Assembly: GCA_028023455.1 (NCBI GenBank)
Contig: JAQFVV010000020.1
Coordinates: forward strand, 5,067,092 to 5,131,091
From: Epiperipatus broadwayi
Lineage: Eukaryota; Onychophora; Udeonychophora; Euonychophora; Peripatidae
DNA: 64,000 nucleotides
Direction of reading: 5' to 3'
A program made the position numbers and the translations under genes. A model generated the notes under the pieces. The model had not been told where the DNA came from and did not search any database. It saw only the letters and a list, made by a program, of their open reading frames with translations. Position 1 is the stretch's first letter, and each line of letters starts with the position of its first letter. Below are positions 58,159 to 64,000 of the stretch, in pieces.

Positions 58159-58890
58159 AATAATCATAAGGGAATCACCGTGATATATGTGCTGTATGAA
58201 TTTATAAATGCTGAGGAATATTTTCACTTTCTAAACACAAGATAAGGTCTTTGAAAAGATAAATGTGAATCTATCTTATCTTTTTTGCATAATTAGTTAT
58301 ATATATTTAATATTACATCTAATACTGACATGCAATAAATTGTAAAAATTTCACAAATATCATTTATTAATATATAGTGATAACTGAAATACAGGCTTAT
58401 TATATACCTGTATCAATATATGTAATATCTAGGGTATATGAGCACAGACTTTTACACAACCCACCACTCTATCTCAAATCACTGATATACTTGAACACAT
58501 ATATGAGCACAGACTTTCACATGACACACCACTCACCACTCTATCTCAAATCACTGATATACTTGAACACATATATATATGTGTCCAAGTGTATCAGTGA
58601 TTTGAGATAGAATGGTGAGTGATGGGTCATGTGAAAGTCTATGCGCATACATCCTAGATATTACATAATATACAGTGAATGGAATTAAAAAAATTAATTA
58701 ACACCTTTATGATCTAATTTCTAAATGCTTTAGACTGGCCTATATATATATATGAATTTAGATAAAAAAGATAAGGTGGATTCATTCTTATCTTTTCAAA
58801 GACTCTATCTTGTGTTTAAAAGTTAGAATAATTCTCAGCGTTATAAATTCATACATCGCATGTGTCAGGATGATTCCTTTATGACTATTA
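58159..58890. repeat. Large palindrome, about 730 bp
   Basis: The left outer arm (CATAAGGGAATCACCGTGA, ACACAAGATAAGGTCTTTGA) is inverted at the right (TCAAAGACTCTATCTTGTGT, GATTCCTTTATGACTATTA). The inner arms carry CACTCTATCTCAAATCACTG and GAGCACAGACTTT; this inner unit is duplicated in tandem on the left side (58440-58500, 58503-58570) and present once, inverted, on the right (58580-58650). The centre is at about 58575. I recognise no family. Confidence 0.82.
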
Positions 58891-59988
58891 CAAATAGAAC
58901 ATGGTGCTAGATAAATAAATAGTTATATATATATAATTTTTATATTAATAATAAATACATTATTGAAATGATAAGGTATGATAAAATATGGGTTAATTTT
59001 TCAAGTAAAAGCTATTTCATATACACTTGCTATTTTATTCAGTTGCAAAGTAAAACTAATAAATATGAATAATAAATATATAAAAAAGAAAGAAATAACA
59101 TTTTATTTTCATTTTATATGACATTAAAAGATATTAATATGGTTTGGATTTTAACTTTGAAAAGAAAAAAAGAATTCACTTTAATAAATAGCATTAATAT
59201 ATTTGATTTCACTTTAAAATGGCAATAAATAAAAGTAAAAATTATTAATTCTATAAAAGGTTTTAAGTTATAAACAACAAATAATATTTATTAGATTGAA
59301 ATAATGTGCAAAAATATTACATGCATAGATCACACACACACAAGTCTCTCTGAAGGTAGATAGTAATATAGTATGATGCGATCATCATCATCATCATCAG
59401 AGTATGTCATTACTCAGCACGTTCTTTATTCTAGCATCTCATCATAAACTTTAATGAACTGGTTACCTATAAAGATAACATCATCATTATTTCTTTTCAA
59501 TGGATTTTACTTGAATGATGAGAATGATATTCTTAATCTTCTAGTCTTTTTTTTTTTTTAATACAAAAACTGCTTTTATTATAATAAACGTAAATCTTAT
59601 AGTTAGTTGCTTAGGAAATTAGTGAGCTTTGATTCAAGAATCTTTAGCTCTTCAGTCCATCATTCTACCACTGTACTAAAACACTAAAGGTACTATTATG
59701 CATTTAATACTTAACTGTTTGCATTTTAAAAAACTGTAAAGATAAACCATCTTTTTTTAAAATAAATAGATTATTGCAGAGCAAAGGAAGATTTCTCCAA
59801 CAGCCCTTCATAGAAAAACAGTGAAAAAGGTAGAACTCACCAGACTTGTTAACTTAAGGTGGTAGCATTTGAGTGATATCCCATCCTCCTTTTAATCCTT
59901 AAATAACGACAGTTAGATACTCATTTAGTGATTATTGTTGCATGTAGGTTGAGTGTTTGATGGATGCCGATATATTTGTGTGAGTGAC
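58891..59988. other. AT-rich DNA without recognised features
   Basis: It includes a short (ATC)n at 59382-59399 that is not attached to RTE sequence. Confidence 0.4.
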
Positions 59989-60086
59989 TCAAAAGCATTG
60001 ATGGCCTAGTGGTTAGCATAGCTGCCTTCCAAGCAGCTGACCCGCGTTCGCTTCCGGTCAACGCATTTGACATATGAAAAAAAAAA
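59989..60086 (+). mobile_element. SINE, tRNA-Gly(UCC)-like family, best copy
   Basis: AAGCATTGATGGCCTAGTGG holds the A box, followed by CATAGCTGCCTTCCAAGCAG (Gly anticodon arm, TCC), GCGTTCGCTTCC (B box) and the acceptor strand GGTCAACGC. The tail is ATTTGACATATG plus poly(A). A tRNA-like cloverleaf is nearly complete, but acceptor mismatches and the fused tail mark it as a SINE, not a tRNA gene. Confidence 0.88.
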
Positions 60087-60397
60087 ATCTTAAAATCAGT
60101 TTTCCAACGAACTACAGATTGTAATTATTTTATATAATTACAATATTTTTGATTTATTAATATCATCTTTAACTATTTAAGTTATCATATAGATCCCACT
60201 TATTAAGTGCATAATGGATATCATTTATTAGTATATCAGAGATTTTATCTATATTACCGAACTCATTTCATCCTGACTAAATTCTTCAGAAAACAAATCA
60301 TTTTGATACAAAGTAAAAAAAAAAAAAAGCTTAGATTTTCTTTATAATCATTCTTTTGTTAATGACCCTAGTTTTATTAAATCAGCTTAAAATAATT
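60087..60397. other. AT-rich DNA without recognised features
   Basis: Nothing supported. Confidence 0.4.
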
Positions 60398-60598
60398 ATA
60401 AGGGACTTGAACTCAGACTTTCAAGCTCCTTACAGCCATCCAATCCATCTTATACACGACCACATAATATGAAAAAGACAAATGATCTCCAATATACGTA
60501 CTGCATGCTGAACCAGCACTCATCAGTTGGTCCAGATCACCATCTCTCACACATATATACAATCAGTGCTCAGTTTATATTAAGATACCAAATCTTCA
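60398..60598 (-). mobile_element. HX repeat, copy 3, most complete
   Basis: On the minus strand: GAAGATTTGGTATCTTAATA, ACTGAGCACTGATTGTATAT, the ribozyme region, a middle part with GTATAAGATGGATTGGATGG, and the 3' module CTTGAAAGTCTGAGTTCAAG followed by TCCCTTATAATTA. This is the longest copy and serves as the reference for the family. Confidence 0.8.
60483..60539 (-). ncRNA. Hammerhead ribozyme motif with damaged core (HX family)
   Basis: Stem I pairs TGATC with GATCA and CCAA with TTGG perfectly. CTGATGA is intact (60520-60526 on the minus strand), stem II is GTGCT/AGCAT, and stem III is TAC/GTA followed by the ATA triplet. GAAA is replaced by GCAG (60501-60504), so this copy should be inactive. 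It is the partner that reveals covariation with the copy at 44744. Confidence 0.75.
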
Positions 60599-62794
60599 CA
60601 CTTTAATGAACAAAATTCAATCTTTGCCATTCTCCAACTGTTCAATTTAAAACCAAAAATATATTTTATTTTATCATGTTTTGATCTATGTATTGTATTA
60701 AATGTCTATAATTATTTTGTTTAATTTAGCATATTTTACATAAAACACTGATTTATAAATATTTAATTAACTATAATCTATTTTTTTCATATGTAAAATC
60801 ACGATCTATTTACGAATTGCATATTAACTCTCCACTACTAAACAAATCATAATTTTAATATAGCTACAAGTTGTTACATCTAACATATTACTGGATATTT
60901 AATTTTAAATAAACTAGCATAATCAAATCCTGGATAAAACAGGTTCTCTCTCCCAAATTATCAATTTGGCATTCCATACTATTACTGTGTTTAAAACAAA
61001 AGTAAACCAACTAGTAACTAATATCCTGAATTATTCAAAAACATCTAAAGGGATTAGTGTCTGCCCACTAAGTCATAACATACAAACAGGTCTAAAAATT
61101 CATATTAAACACAATGCCATAAATATTTCTAAATTTATATTTGTGAGAATGTGAAAGAGATGTTTTTGTTCCTTTAAGCAACTAGCATAAAGAAGGATAA
61201 TAAAAAAACTACTTTAAAAAAATTACAAACAGTTGTAAAACATATCTTTCTAAAAAAGAAGAAGCAAAGTATAAATTATGCAGTAACCATGGCAATAATT
61301 CCATAATGTTCTTTTGAATTGTCAACATGGGTGAGCCATAGTTAATATACATATAATAAATTCTCTGACCAAAGTTATGTTGATTAACTAGGCAATAGCA
61401 CTAATTGTCAAACCAAAATAAAGATAACTTAGCATCTAGAAGAATATAATATTCACCACCAGTAACAATGGCAGCACACATTGATGCAATGGCACTCAAA
61501 TGCCCAACCCAGATTATCCTGGAACCTTTACTTTCTGTGATAACTAGAGACCCATTATCTGGATATTATTGAGTAGCAAATTAGAAGGCTAATGTATACC
61601 TAAAAAAATGTATAAACCTATTTTATCAATTTCAAGATTCATCTATCCCAGAAACAAACCTGAAAGTATTTCTATTGCAGGAAGCTGTATTCACTACTGT
61701 GCTATAATTCTGAATACTGTCATTGCAAATAATATGAGTTTGGTTTCTTTTATTTGTTTACAATAAAATTTTACTTTATTTAAAACACAAACACCAAATT
61801 TGAATAAATGTAGTTCGCCTAATATCACTTGGTTTTTAATAATTAATGTTTTTTTTTAAATAATTACTGTTTACTGTCTTGCATGCTTGGGAGCAGTCAT
61901 GGGGTCTTTGAAGTTCAAGATCCAAAAAACCCAATTCTGTCCCTTTTGGAATTCGAACTTCATACAGACTTTCATGTAACTCCTTAGCAGCAAATTAGTG
62001 GATTATCCAGCATGGAACTGTGCAGTAGTAAGGAGAAGGATTGTGAAATTCACAGTCTATCATCAATCCCTGAGCAATAATCCATTCAATTATTACTAGT
62101 TTTAGTGTTTATTTTGACCTATTTAGTTTTGTTTAATACTTTTTAATCATACAACAAGACTTTTGAAAATATTATGGAGAGCAAGTACATTATACCTGAA
62201 CTTCCTCTCTTGAAACCCAAATGATCAGAATAAAGATGTCCTATTTTGTCCAATTCATTAGAAAAGTGTATAATGCTAATAAAGACTTGTGATGAAAAAA
62301 AAAGACTGATGATAAGATGAATTGAGTCCCATCATAGTAATAAACATTCCTTTGAGAAACCCAAAACATCGAACAGATAAGTTATTCTGTTAAAATATAA
62401 TGTTCTGATTATTAGCATTAGATATAAAATTATTTCGAGTTTTGATTTTACTTATATCTTCTATTTTGTTTACAGAAATAAACAACTGCAAAAAATAATT
62501 TATTTTAGACAACTTAATGTAAGGCTCATGAAATGGCTTGCACAACTGTTATTGCTTTGTGGAGAAAGTTTTGAACAGGAAATGACAATCTTCACGATGA
62601 CATCACAAGTGTATTCAGTAATTTTGTTAATATATTTATTGAATGAAATATGTTTACTTTGTAGCACAATTGATGAACTAATAATATTCCGAGTAAATCT
62701 TATTCTTTGTGAGAATTTGGTTTGCTCTTTACTGCATTCTTCATGTTAATAGCATTTGATATAGCACTTTTGAGATCAGTATATAAATGAAGAA
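60599..62794. other. AT-rich DNA, unassigned
   Basis: At 61875-62110 a less AT-rich stretch contains, on the minus strand, GAAGTTCGAATTCC, which resembles a B box, but no A box or tail is clear. Frames at 60966-61154 and 62528-62749 have no motif. Confidence 0.35.
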
Positions 62795-63013
62795 TATAGA
62801 AGAGATGATAATAGGTGAACAATTGAAATCTTAAACTGGATTCCAAGAGATTGTAAAAGACCTAGAAAGAGACCACATGTGAAATAAATGGATGAAATAA
62901 GAAAGTGTGCAGGGGTAATGTGGAGAAGAGATGCTAGAGATCAGAGAAGATGGATTGAACTTGGAGAGATCTTTATCCTGCAGTGGATTGATAATGATTG
63001 ATGATGATGATGA
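62795..63013 (+). mobile_element. RTE-clade LINE, short 3' end
   Basis: It encodes only the C-terminus (TIEILNWIPRDCKRPRKRPH, then WMDEIRKCAGVMW), then CCTGCAGTGGATTGATAATG and (ATG)n at about 62997-63013. A strongly 5'-truncated insertion. Confidence 0.85.
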
Positions 63014-63438
63014 TATAAACCATTCAATCACAAACCATATACATACATCCACTTTAACTCATATATATCTTGTAGATTACGTGATCTGAGATTGTTAAAA
63101 AAACTCATTTGTCACATATTCTTTGTTTTTCATAACAAGAACATTGATGTTAACTCACTGATGTAGTCTAACATTTAAAAAAAATAAAGATAACATAAGC
63201 ATCTTGTTACACATGACATTGTAAAATCTTTTCAATACCTATCTTTTTTTCTTATTCTTGATTCATGACTAACAATCGCAGTTTAAACACATATACGAAA
63301 TAAAAAAAAATTATTTTCTGCATTTTGAATTTGTATCACTATCAAGATTACTGAGAGAAAGTATTTTGACTTTATTTCATATATATAAATTAAATAATCT
63401 CCTTATATATAAATTAAATGATCTTCACAAATGTTAAC
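63014..63438. other. AT-rich DNA without recognised features
   Basis: Nothing supported. Confidence 0.4.
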
Positions 63439-63449
63439 TACACTAGTGA

Positions 63450-63638
63450 CATCACATGATCACCATTTCTTATGCTTGCTCATAACGATTATTGAAACAG
63501 CCAAAACTGTCCATACAGTAGTTCCACTCAGTGCAAGCCAGAGTAATCAATGGATGCCAGAAGGCTTGTGCATAAAATCTCAACACTAGATAGGGATTTT
63601 ATGCACAAGCCTTTTGGCATCCATTGATTACTCGGGCT
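63450..63638 (-). mobile_element. P1 palindromic element, copy I (one arm truncated)
   Basis: Constant end CATCACATGATCACCATTTC on the left. The far arm stops early, inside TTGATTACTCGGGCT, without reaching the outer repeat. An 11-bp perfect repeat, TACACTAGTGA, flanks it (63439-63449, 63639-63649; extendable to 14 bp through the shared CAT). Truncation at the end opposite the constant end mirrors LINE 5' truncation. Confidence 0.87.
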
Positions 63639-63649
63639 TACACTAGTGA

Positions 63650-63954
63650 CATAGTTAATTTATAATCCCTCTTTCAAAAATAAATCTTGTCACATACATC
63701 ATAGGCAAATAGCTCACAATGCTATATGTTTCAAATCAAACAAGTCTTAATCATATGGTCATGACGGTAAAAAATTAAAATTAAAGTTTAAATCTGTGTT
63801 AGAGATAATCTCTAGTTTCGAAAATGATTAGTAATAATCATTAGTGTATTTATCAAAAATGGATGGTGTCAAAGTTGTGAGTGGAAGAAGTTTGACAATA
63901 GTAAATGAAAATGTAACAATTTAGTCTAGATAAATAATTTGCATATAATAAAGA
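63650..63954. other. AT-rich DNA without recognised features
   Basis: Nothing supported. Confidence 0.4.
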
Positions 63955-64000
63955 TATTTATGAGAGATAGTGACCTGGGCCAACTGATGAGTGCTAGTTC
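63955..64000 (+). mobile_element. HX repeat, copy 4, cut by the window edge
   Basis: GAGAGATAGTGACCTGGGCC is followed by AACTGATGAGTGCTAGTTC, the stem I strand and CTGATGA core of the HX hammerhead. The GAAA half lies beyond the window. Confidence 0.75.

Noticed and set aside
59989-60086. Functional tRNA-Gly gene
   Set aside because: Acceptor mismatches, no discriminator or terminator, and a TTTGACATATG plus poly(A) tail shared by dispersed copies show a SINE.
1-64000. Host protein-coding gene in the window
   Set aside because: All frames with recognisable domains belong to mobile elements; small intron-split exons cannot be excluded without transcript data.

Overview
This is a very AT-rich, gene-poor stretch of an animal genome. 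I see no bacterial-type gene, operon, rRNA gene, intact tRNA gene or convincing host protein-coding exon. What can be recognised is a dense graveyard of mobile elements. The mix is RTE-clade LINEs ending in (ATG)n, an L1/Tx1-like LINE, a CR1/L2/Jockey-type reverse-transcriptase fragment, two tRNA-derived SINE families, hAT and pogo/Tigger DNA transposons, and many palindromic elements. This fits a lophotrochozoan such as a cephalopod, but the sequence alone does not prove the species.

Layout. 1-4700: decayed L1-like LINE with a CCHC ORF1 and an endonuclease/reverse-transcriptase ORF2. 4.8-20 kb: palindromic elements, SINEs, a degenerate hAT element and 5'-truncated RTE copies. 21.96-23.31 kb: Tigger-like element with a broken transposase. 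23.3-28 kb: mostly unassigned AT-rich DNA. 28-34 kb: a cluster of palindromic elements, several of them inserted in a roughly 205-215-bp tandem repeat. 36-38.3 kb: a longer RTE copy with endonuclease and reverse-transcriptase remnants. 38.9-39.5 kb: hAT element carrying a SINE. 44.7 kb: a repeat with a hammerhead-ribozyme motif. 46.6-48.9 kb: LINE fragment split by a 1-kb nested palindrome. 50-53.5 kb: further palindromic elements and a hAT element with a perfect 8-bp target duplication. 55.1-56.8 kb: RTE copy with a twin-priming inversion. 58-64 kb: another palindrome, SINEs and further ribozyme-bearing repeats.

Main discovery. Two repeat families carry type I hammerhead-ribozyme (HHR) motifs with a minimal stem III. 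In one (clear copies at 44744-44800 + and 60483-60539 -) stem I shows a compensatory G-C to A-U change between copies. In the other, an abundant palindromic family that looks like a MITE, the copy at 4831-5200 folds into an HHR (5021-5079) with a GUC cleavage triplet. Copies of this family and of two other palindromic families are flanked by long direct repeats, mostly 9-15 bp. They have one constant end and one variable end, which points to RNA-mediated insertion (non-LTR or Penelope-like machinery) rather than cut-and-paste transposition. I suggest these are non-autonomous, ribozyme-bearing, head-to-head retroelements related to retrozymes or Penelope-like elements. The family link is inference. 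The motifs, pairing and duplications are read directly from the sequence.
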